In this document: piece after piece, positions 45,221-55,462 of the stretch
Layout of the letters: each line of letters opens with the position of its first letter
Position numbering within the stretch: position 1 is the stretch's first letter
Assembly: GCA_963932465.1 (NCBI GenBank)
Contig: OZ010792.1
Span: 282,703,836-282,767,835, forward strand
Direction of reading: 5' to 3'
Source: Maratus speciosus
Taxonomy: Eukaryota; Arthropoda; Arachnida; Araneae; Salticidae
DNA length: 64,000 nucleotides
Notes under the pieces: generated by a model
The model's input: the letters and a program-made list of their open reading frames with translations, nothing else
Told to the model about the DNA's origin: nothing
Database searches by the model: none
Translations under genes and position numbers: made by a program

Positions 45221-46520
45221 TTTTTATGATTTAAAAATTAATGATCGAGCCTGAAACACGGAGAAGTAAATGCAAATTTCCGACATATTCAACATTCCCC
45301 ATTAGTGCATGGTGAATGTCGACATTTGCCGGTGCAAGTCTGAAATAAGGATATTTAGCAAATATTTCGGACATACACCAAGCGACTATGTGAATGTTGA
45401 CATTCACCGGTGAAAGTCGACATTCTCCAGATTTTGGTCTTTCAAGGTAACATATATATATGTTATAAAATCACTCGGTTTTGGAGTCGTGACTGGTGGT
45501 ATTCTTATTTAAAGAAAACAGGCCGTTTTTCAAACATTCTTTTATTTTGAGTAGAGGCATCTTAACTGGATTGCAGTCATTCAAGGCACACCCGCCGGTG
45601 TCAGTTCCACAGCCCCGAGCCTAAGTCTGTTCCCTATCGCGGCTCGCAGCAATCTGCCCGAATTTTTAGTTCTAAGAGAAGATCACCACTTGAAGACTAC
45701 TTTATGACAATTTATTGCCTTAGACTGTTTTATATTAGATGCTTCTGAGTAATTTTTATATAATTAGCTTTCAATATAGTGTAAGTTACTTGTTCATGCT
45801 CTCCCAAGATTTAAAAGTTATAAATACTCGATAACTGGGCCATATGTTGCGAGGTACTTCTGAATTTAATTGGGATTTGAAGTATCAAGGAAATTATGAT
45901 GTTTGAGAAGTGCCAAGACATCGAACATATGTACTGATGATTATCGAAACTGGGTAATGATAATATCCTTTTGGGGCTCTAAGGATTTGAAGTGCTACTT
46001 GGGGCAGATATAGAAATTAAGTTAGAAACTAAGGGGAAGGTATACTAACTGAAAAAGTTTATAGAGCCTCTTACCAATTTTATAACATATATAGATATAC
46101 ATATGAGAACGTGAGTTTCAAAATTCGCCTTATCCAAAAGTTAAAAAATTGTGTTATCTCTATCAGTCTATTGGTGAACCTGCTCTAAAAAAACACAACA
46201 ATCTGCAAAAAAAATTAGTTTAATCTGATATTTCTGGCATTGCAAAATCTTGCTTTACATTGAAAACCAATGGACACAGTTAATGGTTTTTTGCGATTTC
46301 CCGAAATTTGATTTTCTTGATAAGTCGAGTTTTGAAATTCACGTTATCATATGGGTAGTTCAGAAATTAAGTGGAAATTTGAGTCCGAATCATTTTTTTT
46401 TTGTACTTTTATGCAAATAATTGTTCAACTAAATAGATAATCTATAAAGGTACATCTAAAACTTGTATTTAGAATAAATTTGAAATTTAAAGCTATTTTA
46501 ATAAAATTAAAATCATACAA
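45221..46520. other. AT-rich stretch with GAATGTYGACATT repeats and an LTR-like block
   Basis: 45310-45435 contains three related pieces, TGAATGTCGACATTTGCCGGTG, TGAATGTTGACATTCACCGG and AAAGTCGACATTCTCC, each part-palindromic. 45475-45700 is GC-richer and, on minus, ends after an AATAAAAGAATG signal, so it could be another LTR fragment. No gene. Confidence 0.4.
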
Positions 46521-47297
46521 AATGTCACCTCCATGGTATGTCCCTCCCTGCCTGCTTTTACTTTACAACATGAATGTATCCCATAAGATAAACGAAAAGA
46601 ACCGTATAAAATATAATTAAGTTAATTAATGGATATACTTTACTTATTTTTTAAAAGTAAATTTTGAAAATTTATATATTTTTTTAAAAATTACATACCA
46701 GATGCTTCGGTCTCCAGAATTATAGCTACTTCCATGACATATCAGTTATAGTTATATAAAAATCTACTAGGTGGCAGCAAAATCTAGAACTTGGAATACA
46801 AATTAACTACAGGTAGCTACTTATTGGATGGAATATTTCTGAAGCATGGTAAGTTGTTACTTTATCTAGTTTTAATTAAAAACTTTTAATTACCATAGTG
46901 TACTTTAATTGGATGTCAAATCCATGGCCTCATTAATTTTGTCAGTTTTAAAAATAGCAGAATTCTGTTGATAAATAGCTTTAAACTGCTTTATTTAATT
47001 TTGTATCCAAATAGCATTATGTTAATATTGCGCATAGTTTAGAAAATATTAGGCCTAATCTCACAAATATCACCTCCATGGGTGTCACTTCCATTTTCAG
47101 TTTTTCTCTGCTAGCCAATTAGATAAATTAAAATAAAACACAAAATGTTTCTTTAATATTTAATATATTTAAATAATATGGCCACACTAGAGTAGTCTAC
47201 AATCGTATATTTAAAGCGCTGTATTTTCTACTTATCTATTAATCTATTTATTTTTATCTAATTGCAAGTTAATATTTTTAAATATTTTTTAGTTATC

Positions 47298-48290
47298 ATG
47301 ACTCGAGCAAAAAGCAAAAAGATTTCTGTAGAAAAGAAAAGAAAACTCAAACGAGAAGCAGAGCAGAAAAGACGGGATAAAATTAAAGAAAATTCAGAAT
47401 TTTATGAAGAATGTAAGAAAAAAGAACGCAAAAGGAATTACAAAAAGAAAAAAGAAGGAAAGGCAAAATAAAAGCTATTTCTCAAATGAGTGAACGACAG
47501 AAGCGTGCAAAAAGAAAGAATTGGGTTCAAAAGACAAGGAAAACTCGAGAGAAGAAAGCAAATAAAGAAAAAATACTGCAAGTTCTTTTAAATTCTACTA
47601 CACCAGAAACAGATGATGACCCAGAAATTATAAACAATCCTATTGCAAATGTTAAAGATGTGCTAGGAAGAGCAGGTACCAGTCGGGTAAAAAGTGGTCG
47701 AACAATTGTTAACTGAAACAAAACAAAGACATACTAAAGAATAAAATTGCTTGAAAAAGAGCTTAAAAATGTTACGAAAAGTTGAAATATAAAACAGAAA
47801 AAGATTATTATAAGAAAAAATATCAACGTATCGTAAGTAAAATAAAAAATTTAAACAGTCCAAAGGAGAAGGTACAGGAAATATTGAAAGGTGAAAATGT
47901 TTCTCCTAAAGTCAAAAAATGCCTGGAATTCAGTTCAGCATTGAAAAATCAAATCGAGAAAATTTTTGAAAAAAATGAACAGTCTTAAAAGTCAAAGAAA
48001 GTCTTTGGACTTGTCCTTTCTGAAAAAATAATAAAGAAGTACGGTAATATGCACAAGATTTCAGTTAGATTCTGTTAATCAGTATTTAGCAAATGTGACC
48101 TCAGTTGAAGATTATGTAGAAGTTAAAATTATGCAAAGATGTTCGGGATCTAAGAACAAATTTGTTTTCAGTAAAAAGTAAGAAGCAGTCATAAGATATG
48201 AAAAAGAAATTTGTGTTGTTGAAACAGCCGAAAGTGAACAATCGGTTACAACATATCTTTGATTTAATCCGTCAAAACTGCAATATTATT
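47298..48290 (+). pseudogene. Lys/Glu-rich coiled-coil TE-like protein, decayed
   Basis: From ATG 47298: MTRAKSKKISVEKKRKLKRE..., a very basic coiled coil with FYEECKKKERKRNYKKKKEG; frameshift near 47469; continues KAISQMSERQKRAKRKNWVQ, then TPETDDDPEIINN and VLGRAGTSRVKSGRTIVN; stops at ~47714 and 47750; then SPKEKVQEILKGENVSPKVK, ALKNQIEKIF, VFGLVLSEKIIKKY, and in another frame LANVTSVEDYVEVKIMQRCS with SGSKNKFVFSKK, to about 48290 where the TTAA element cuts in. The start (basic repeats of E-K-K-R, 'R-A-K-R-K-x-W') recurs in multi-copy arthropod and cnidarian genes of unknown function (recollection). No DDE or nuclease motif seen. Confidence 0.5.
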
Positions 48291-48389
48291 TAAGGGGATC
48301 CGGGACACAAAAATCTTCAAATTTTGCAAAAATATTTTATTTCATAAAAAGTTTATCAGTTTTTTCCTGCTTAAAATATCCAGAGACTC

Positions 48390-48436
<47 letters not shown>

Positions 48437-49165
48437 CTTTTTCGGGGGTGGGGGGGGGGGGCGATAGCGAATGATATATAATCAACGCAGTCAGAGTTTC
48501 TATTGGTTAAATCATTCCTTGCAGTTAATTATTATAGGAATATGAAATAATTATTGCTATTTAAAATTACTATAAACTCTCGATTACCCGACGTTCAATT
48601 AACCGGCACGCTCGGTTAACCAACTATCTTATTATATAAGCCTCCTTTCTTCAAAATATGGCTTATTGTTACTTATTGTGGCGAAAATTTAAAAACGTTA
48701 CCATAGAATTTATTTATTGTCTTATTTTTATTCTTTTCATTTTTACTCTTTTACTCTGGTAATTATTTATCTTATCGGTTTATGAAGAAAAGGGAGTGAA
48801 TAAAAATCTCAAGGGGGCTTAACATACTTGAAAAGCCAAAATGTGTCATCTAAGTGGTGTATATACTTCTTCGTAATCTACTCATTAATTAGTCCATCAA
48901 GGTTAACATTTGTTACTGAGACCCAGGTCTGTTTCCATAGCTTTTCTACAAAAGGTAGAAAGACAGCGAAAAATGGTAAACCAAACAATAAACGGTGGGT
49001 GACAGTAGAGGGGAATTTTCTATTCAAATCACCTAGAAGGCCTTTTATTATGTAAATGCATAAAGGAAGAATTGATTTACCAAGTTGACTTTAGAGAAAT
49101 TAACACACCATATGCATTTTAGCTTTTAACTGACTAAGACATAGTTCTGTTTTGTTCATTCATCA

Positions 49166-49575
49166 AACAAAAAACGCCAATTGCGTCAAAGAATCGAGGA
49201 AAAAACGCGAATTTTGTCAAAAAATCACGAAAAAACGCACATTTCGTCAAAAGGCCGCGAAAAAAACGCAAAATTTGTAAAAAGATCGCCGAAAAAAGCG
49301 AATTTTGTCAAAGGATCGCAGAAAAAACCCCGCAAATTGCGTTAAAAATTTGCAGAAAAAAAACGCGAATTTCGCCAAAGAATCGCGGAAAAAACGCAAG
49401 TTTCGAGAAAGAATCGCGGAAAAACGCTAATTTCGTCAAGCGATAGCGAAAAAAACTCAAATTTCGTCAAGAGATCTTGAAAAAAATGCGAATTTGGTCA
49501 AAGGCTTCCGAAAAAAATACGTGAATTTCGCCAAAGATTCGCTGAAAAAAACGCGGATTTTGTCAAAAATTACGC
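49166..49575 (+). repeat. ~31-bp minisatellite, about 13 units
   Basis: Unit approx. AAAAAACGCGAATTTCGTCA followed by AAGAATCGCGG, imperfect and directly repeated. Eukaryotic minisatellite; no spacers, so not CRISPR. Confidence 0.85.
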
Positions 49576-49794
49576 CATATGCCTTTTGGCATGACATAAA
49601 CATTTTTGTTCATTAATAGCCGAAACGTTAGTGAGGTTTACCATTGACACCCGAAAAGTGTTTGGTTTTCTTTTCCTTGTCTGCCTGTTCCGCGAAAACT
49701 GCCGTTGAAAGAGTTGGATTTATATCTTGGGGGGGGGGGGCACGATCGCCCCGCCCTGGATCCGCGCCTTGCGGAATCTCCTCCTGGCGCTAAA

Positions 49795-50165
49795 TATGTG
49801 TTTTTTTCGCGGCCCTTTGTCAAAATTCACGTATTTTTTTCAGGATCCTTTGACAAAATTCGCATTTTTCCGAGATCACTTGACGAAATTTGCGTTTTTT
49901 TTTGCTAGCGCTTGACGAAATTAGCGTTTTTTTCCGCGATGTTTTCGCGAAATTTACGTTTTTCGCGATTCTTTGGCGAAATTCGCGTTTTTATCTTCGA
50001 TTTTTTGACGAAATTTGCATTTTTTTCTGCGATCCTTTGACAAAATTCGCTTTTTTCTGCGATCCTTTGACAATATTTGCGATCTTATCGCGGTTCTTTG
50101 ACGAAATTGGCTTTTTTTTCTGCGAACGATTGACGAAATTGATTTCTTTTCTGTGACCATTTGTT
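49795..50165 (-). repeat. ~31-bp minisatellite, about 12 units, inverted to the first
   Basis: Same unit in reverse complement (TCCTTTGACGAAATTTGCG then TTTTTTTCCGCGA). The two arrays face each other across 220 bp (49576-49794) that includes a G11 run and TGGATCCGCGCCT; TGGATCCGCGCCT recurs at 50217-50229. ORFs on both strands are by-products of the repeat. Confidence 0.85.
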
Positions 50166-50968
50166 GGAATTCGCGATAAGTGGTGGATTGATACTTTTGC
50201 CCCCCCCCCCCCTATCGTGGATCCGCGCCTGCTCGAGAACCGTTAAAGATACAAGGTTCAAACTTGGAACATATATTTTTCAATTATTTCACTTTAATTT
50301 TGATTCAGCATATTTGAAAAAAATATTTACTTTTGAAAATATGATTTTTAAAATCAAATGTTGCACCACTTTTTTTGAAATTTTTTCGTTAAATATTTTA
50401 AATTTTTTTATAAATTAATATTTTTAAAAATGCTGAATCAAAATTACAACTTATATATTTCTGCTTATTTAAATGAAAAAATATTGAAATTCTATAAATA
50501 ATATTTCGAGTTATAACTATTTTAAATTACCCTACTTTTTTAATAAATTTTAAATTTAAATAAAAAAAAATTCTGAGAAGTTTTATCATGTGATTTTGCT
50601 TACAAATGATAAGGTTAACAATCACAAAAAAATCAGAGTTTTAACTCAATAAATAAAAACTATTTTAAAATGTGTCCCGAACCCCCTTAGTAAAAAATAA
50701 AATTTGAGTTTTATTTTCTTTTAACACGTTACTCAAGAGTAGTTTTCTTTACCTGTATTGTAATCCAGTTTTTGTTTTTATGTGTTATCTGACTTTCTGT
50801 AATTCATTGAAATAACATATTATACCTCTTAAACAATAAAACAACCTAATATCGCAACCATAAATGTTTTCTAATCTAACAAATGTGCAATGAAAATTAT
50901 ATTCATCATTACTATTAAAGGTTGTCACCTCCATGGAATAATGTGTCACCTCCATGTTTATATGAAAA

Positions 50969-51545
50969 ACAAGTAATATAAAAAATTTGTTTTTAAAGTC
51001 AATTCCAACTTAGGTCATCAAAGAAAAATTTAATGTAATCTCTTAAGCTAATATTAGTTTTTGTTGCATTAAAATATCTCAATTTGTTGATTTTCTATAA
51101 GCAAGTAGGTTTACAATGGAAGTCTATGGGAATTTGGGGCCATATTAGAGTTATCGCCACGTTGGTGTCACTTTTGGCGACTCATTTGGACCGCCAAACT
51201 TGGTGATATATCGCCAAGATGGCGTCAAACTTGGCGGTATTTAGCGACAGAACAGGGCTCTCCCCCTATGGTAACCCCCCTTATAGATATGAAGATGCTT
51301 CAATAACCAATGTCCGTTATTTTGTCTCCCATGTAAAACTAAAATTAATTAATTAAAATTTAATTAATGAATTAATATTTGAAAAAAAACTGTATTAACA
51401 TGAATTGTCATCCAGTACAAGTTTAAAAAAAAATTATTTCATCTTGATAGGACGAATAATAAGCATTTTATTAACGATTGAAAATTTGAACAAGATATAT
51501 AAATAAATAAATAAATAAATATAGGGAGAGTGTGAACTAATAGTA
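50969..51545 (+). repeat. Dispersed repeat F, copy 2
   Basis: Matches 14578-15170, with the TTGGCG cluster at about 51147-51250 (CGCCACGTTGG, TTTTGGCGACTCATTTGG, CGCCAAGATGGCG). Ends at GTGAACTAATAGTAGGA without the minisatellite found at copy 1. Confidence 0.8.
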
Positions 51546-52010
51546 GGAATTGAATGAAGTTTAATTTTAAATTAAAAAAAAATTAACCTTGACCTCTAAT
51601 CATGATTTATTTATCTCTAAAACCTTAATAAAATGTTGGAAACACAACTTAAACGCGACAATTTGAACTTTTATTTGTTTACAAATTACCAAAGTGAAAT
51701 TTCCACTTACTTTCAGAACTAGCCATTTATACAAGTTACCAAGAAAAATATCAAAGTTAACGTTGTACGTTGTATATTGCTATTTATTTTCTCACAGTAT
51801 ACTCAGCTTTCACCCTAGATTCAACAACAAAAAGAACACTCGCATTTTACATCAGCAAAAGTAGGCTGTTACTTGAAAAAGGGAAAAATCAGTGAAAAGC
51901 AAGGAAAATAACCTTTCGTTTAAGTCCTACCGAAATATTTAACGTGTATTTTTATTTACGCACTCCATTTTCACTCTTATTTATACAAAAAAAAAAAAAA
52001 AAAAAACTTA
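51546..52010. other. AT-rich stretch, nothing supported
   Basis: No ORF or repeat of note; a 19-nt A-run at 51988-52006 immediately precedes the Tc1 target site. Confidence 0.5.
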
Positions 52011-52012
52011 TA

Positions 52013-53590
52013 CAGTGGGGGTAAAAAGTTTCCGGACAGTTAGTTTCGTTGATTTGTTTTCCAGAACGTTTCAGCGAAGAAGCACAGTTAGTCCAAAAGC
52101 TAGGGGTAAGCAAATGACTTCTGACCACGTGATCAGTTTGATTGGATACTGAAGATACTTGATGCAAAGGGGAGGAATTCAAAATCCGTGTGTGCAAAAG
52201 TTTCCTGCCATTCGTCATTCGTTAGTTTTTGCTATCGGTAAAGTGTTTTTTTTACCGTGTTTGTTAATTAATCAACGTGAATAACGTATTTGAAATTCAA
52301 AAATTAAAATTTCAGCAATTATTGTTCCTAAACGAGTGGTTTGTTTGTCGCTAAAAGGCCAAACATCTTGTGAGATTGCAGAAAATGTATCGATTGGAAA
52401 ATTTACTGTGAACGATATTTTTAAAAAATATAAAGATTGGCATGGCCTTCAGGACTTGACACGGTCCCGAAGACCCCAAAAAACGACTATTCGTGTGGAC
52501 AGATTTATCAGGAGAAAAGCAGTTCATGAACCGCATAAAAATACCGCTGCAATTCCCCTCGATTTACGGTGTTAAAATATTGTTGAAATAAATCGGTCTA
52601 CCGTGTCAAGACGCTTACATGACGTAGGACTTTATGGAAGAGTCGATGTTAAAAAATCTTTCATAAGTAAAAAAAAAATCAGAGGGCCCGACTGGCGTTT
52701 GTCAAGGAACACAAAAACTGATCAAACGTAAACTAGAAAAAAGTACTATTTTCCAGTGAATCAAAGTTCAACCATTTTGGGAATGATGACAGACACTACG
52801 TCCAATGACCTAAAAATAAAAGATAAGATTCGGGAAATGTTATTCCTACAATGAAGAATGGCGGAGGACACGTTATGCTGTGGGGAGTATTTTCTGGAAA
52901 ATTTGCCGGTCCGTTAGTTGAAATTCGCTGCAAGATGAATGGTGCAATGTATAAAGATATCTTGCAAGATCATTTGATGCCTTATTGTAGGAAAAATTAT
53001 GGTCGCAACTATTTGATACACATTGATAACGACCCAAATCATACATGCAAGCTCGTCAAGCAGTGGCTTTAGCAGGAAAAATTCTGATTTTGAAATGGAG
53101 AGCCCAATCACACGATCAGAAAACAATAAAAAATCTTTGGAACGAACTTGAAAACGTGTGCGGAATTATAAATATTCCAATTCAGCAGAATTTTCCTCAA
53201 AATTGCAAAAACCGTGGAAAAAACTTACCATGGACGATTTTCAACCGTTCTTTGAATCGATGCAACGTTGCTGCGCCGCAGTACTTATTCTTAAATGTAC
53301 GAAGACAAAATACTGATTGTAAATGTTGTTGATCACTGTCATTTTCTGTTATAACACATTTTTTTTCCAATCTTGCCAAGATGGCCGGAAACTTTTGAGA
53401 ACATGCGTTTTCTTTTGCAATTAATTTTGTCAATTAAATTTATTAATATTTATTTTTTATTCCATAAATATGTTCCTTACTATTATGTCAATAATGTGCA
53501 TAAGTATGACTCTGAGATTCCTCTTTATATGGGTATACTTACAAATTAACCAAAAATTTTATGCTGGCCGGAAACTTTTGACCGCCACTG
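52013..53590 (+). mobile_element. Tc1-like element, 1578 bp
   Basis: Inverted ends CAGTGGGGGTAAAAAGTTTCCGG (left) and CAGTGGCGGTCAAAAGTTTCCGG (right, inverted); TA at 52011-52012 and 53591-53592. Contains a whole but decayed transposase. CAGTGG termini are classic for Tc1. Confidence 0.92.
52336..53330 (+). pseudogene. Tc1-like transposase with two catalytic residues changed
   Basis: VCLSLKGQTSCEIAENVSIG...FTVNDIFKKY (first HTH), LTRSRRPQKTT basic linker, then after a stop NIVEINRSTVSRRLHDVGLY (second HTH). The first catalytic site reads VLFSSESKFNHFG, with Ser where D is expected. The second, LIHIDNDPNHTCKLVKQWL, keeps Asp. The third reads IKNLWNEL where I-E-N-L-W is expected (Lys for Glu). 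Stops near 52573, 52727 and 53069 and several frame changes. Inactive. Confidence 0.8.
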
Positions 53591-53764
53591 TATATGCCAA
53601 CTCATGATTAAATACTATACGTGTTACCATGATAAAAGATTTGCTGACGCCGTGATAACATGATAACAAGTGCTATACTTTATACAATAATCGGCAACAC
53701 GATAGATATATTAGAAAAAAGCTAAACGCTTACCTATTTTTAATTATAATTGTACTCATTCTTA

Positions 53765-53885
53765 GGCTAATGTCAGACGAACGTTTTTTTCCCTACATAT
53801 CATCCCTACACAATGCTAGCTGCATTGTGTAGAGATTATATGTAGGGGAAAAAGCGCGGAAAAAGACATTCGTCTGACATTAGCC
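53765..53885. mobile_element. Hairpin MITE, 121 bp, TTA target (PIF/Harbinger-like)
   Basis: GGCTAATGTCAGACGAA... and inverted TTCGTCTGACATTAGCC, inner arms CCCTACATAT...CTACACAATGC / GCATTGTGTAG...ATATGTAGGGG, loop TAGCT. Almost fully self-complementary. TTA at 53762-53764 and 53886-53888. Its transcript could fold like a pre-miRNA. Confidence 0.85.
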
Positions 53886-54148
53886 TTATATAATTTAAAC
53901 TACCGTTAGGCTTCTTCTCTCTTATGGATCTCTAAGGTTTAGAAATACAGCTACTTCTAAAGTTGGTGTCAACTAGGAAGTCCATGAAAGCTAAACTCTT
54001 CGACTAAGCTAATAAAACCAGATCTCTAATCCTAGATTATTGACGGTGAACTAGAATTACTCTTAAAAATAAACTTCATTTTTCTTATTTTTTGAATATA
54101 TATAATTTTTTAATATACTGTTTAAAACACATACACACACATACACAT

Positions 54149-54635
54149 ATACAAGGTGTCTCTGAACGCATAGCTCAAACTGTAAGGAATAGTAAAGTAC
54201 ACATAAAAAAACAATTTTCTTCTAGCAATGTGGGGTCGCAAATGAAAAATATTGGCGAAAAACAAGAAATGCGGAGGAAATGAAATCAAGCATTTTATTG
54301 ACATGAAATTTACAGCAAATGCTCAAATGTGCTTCACCAACATCGATAGAGGCCTGGAAGCGTCTAGCAAGTGATTGGCGTACCCTTTTGAAAATTTCAG
54401 GTGTTTCAAGAGCAGTGGCAGCAGAGACTGAAAATCTTGTATTGAGGTCCTCATCAGAGTCAATTGGTGTCCCGTAGATAAGACATCTAGCATCTTCGAA
54501 AAGGTACACAAATCACTTGTTATCCGCCAGGCTTGTATCGATGTTGGTGGTGGCACATTTGAGCACTTATTTTAATTGATATGTCAATAAAACTCTTTCT
54601 TTTATTTCCTCCGCATTTTTTTTTCTACAGCACTT
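54149..54635 (-). mobile_element. Mariner-type (DUF4817 lineage) 3' end, rearranged
   Basis: Terminus TACAAGGTGTCTCTGAACGC at 54149 next to TA. The minus-strand gene tail follows: PIDSDEDLNTRFSVSAATAL, ETPEIFKRVRQSLARRFQ, ASIDVGEAHLS, typical of the lineage's C-terminus. A block of ~75 bp around 54268-54345 is present inverted at 54555-54632 (CGGAGGAAATGAAAT..., ATTTGAGCA), giving a foldback. Confidence 0.65.
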
Positions 54636-54639
54636 TTCC

Positions 54640-55462
54640 TCCATTTTTAAACGAATTGGAACATATTTTTCATAGTACATTCAGTGCACATGGTGCATTC
54701 AGTAGGTTACCCTCATAAGTACCTTTTGGTACAATCAGAACTGAAATCCGACAACTATTTTTTTACCGGACTGCCAAGAAGGGTTATGTGTTTCACGTGT
54801 ATCTGGGTATGTGGATATCTTTATACCCTCGAAACATGCCAACGGCTGGATGGATTTTAATGAATGATGTCTCCATCGATTCGTCTTAATCGTCCGATGG
54901 TTATAGGCTAGATTTTGTTTTTATAAATTCAAAATGACGGCCGTAACATACAAAATGGCGGTAAACACGAAAAAAAGTTTTTGAAGTGAAAACTTCTTTA
55001 GGCGCGTTGAGCTTTTTTTGAGATGGGGAAAAACCACTGATTTGGAGACACTGTTACGTAGCCGACATGCTAGCATTTTGGCACATAGACCCTAGCGCGC
55101 CAAGCAGTGAATGGCAGGAACTTTTCCCTCTTCAGCTCAATCCGCAAAAGAAGAACAAAGCTAAAACTCACTTTTTCTCCCGGCGTTCACACAGGAACAC
55201 ACAAAAAAAATTTACATTTTCGTTGCAGTACGCTGTTATGTTTATTGTTAAAGACAAATACTTGATACTTTCATTATTGAAGTGAAAGCTTCTTTGGGCG
55301 CGTTTGGCATTTTTTGAGATGGGAAAAACCATTGAACTCGTGATACTGTTATTGTAACCGACACCTCTGTATATAAGTATGTACAAGTATTGTGCATAGT
55401 TCGGTATGAGGAGGGCGGGCAATTAATTGTTATTGATTGCTTAATCAATAACAAGAATTTAC
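54640..55462. repeat. Region with a ~300-bp-spaced direct repeat
   Basis: GAAGTGAAAACTTCTTTAGGCGCGTT...TTTTTTGAGATGGGGAAAAACCA at 54983-55037 recurs at 55279-55330 (GAAGTGAAAGCTTCTTTGGGCGCGTT...). Nearby is a perfect inverted pair TTGTTATTGATT/AATCAATAACAA at 55427-55452 and ACAGGCAAGC/GCTTGCCTGT at 55463-55491. No gene. Possibly an LTR or Helitron remnant; undetermined. Confidence 0.45.

Larger units (their letters stand above)
48294..50686. mobile_element. TTAA-type element (2.4 kb) with mirrored minisatellite arrays
   Basis: TTAA at 48290-48293; right flank TTAG at 50687-50690; inverted ends GGGGATCCGGGACACA and GGGGGTTCGGGACACA. Same TTAA|GGGG start as 29304. It contains a T47 run (48390-48436), G-runs, a pogo-like scrap CTCTCGATTACCCGACG (48581), and the two arrays at 49166 and 49795. 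No transposase. Confidence 0.7.
46521..50967 (+). mobile_element. Unclassified TE-like unit with TGTCACCTCCATGG motifs
   Basis: A lysine-rich ORF family gene (47298-48290) lies among five copies of (T)GTCACYTCCATG(G): 46524, 47078, 47090 (TGTCACTTCCAT), 50926 and 50950. It is split by the TTAA element 48294-50686. The segment 50691-50967 after the insert includes AATAAA at about 50838. No TIR pair could be found, so the limits are set by the outermost motifs. Confidence 0.4.

Noticed and set aside
48570..48650. pogo-like terminus CTCTCGATTACCCGACG inside the TTAA element
   Set aside because: A single end only, without partner or TA pair; left as a scrap.
49638..50160. Overlapping ORFs of 60-88 codons on both strands
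   Set aside because: They run through the minisatellite arrays; repeated K/F-rich peptides in all frames are repeat artefacts.
49166..50165. Arrays of ~31-bp repeats resembling CRISPR repeats
   Set aside because: Units are directly contiguous with no unique spacers, are imperfect, occur in mirrored orientation inside a eukaryotic transposon, and no cas genes exist.
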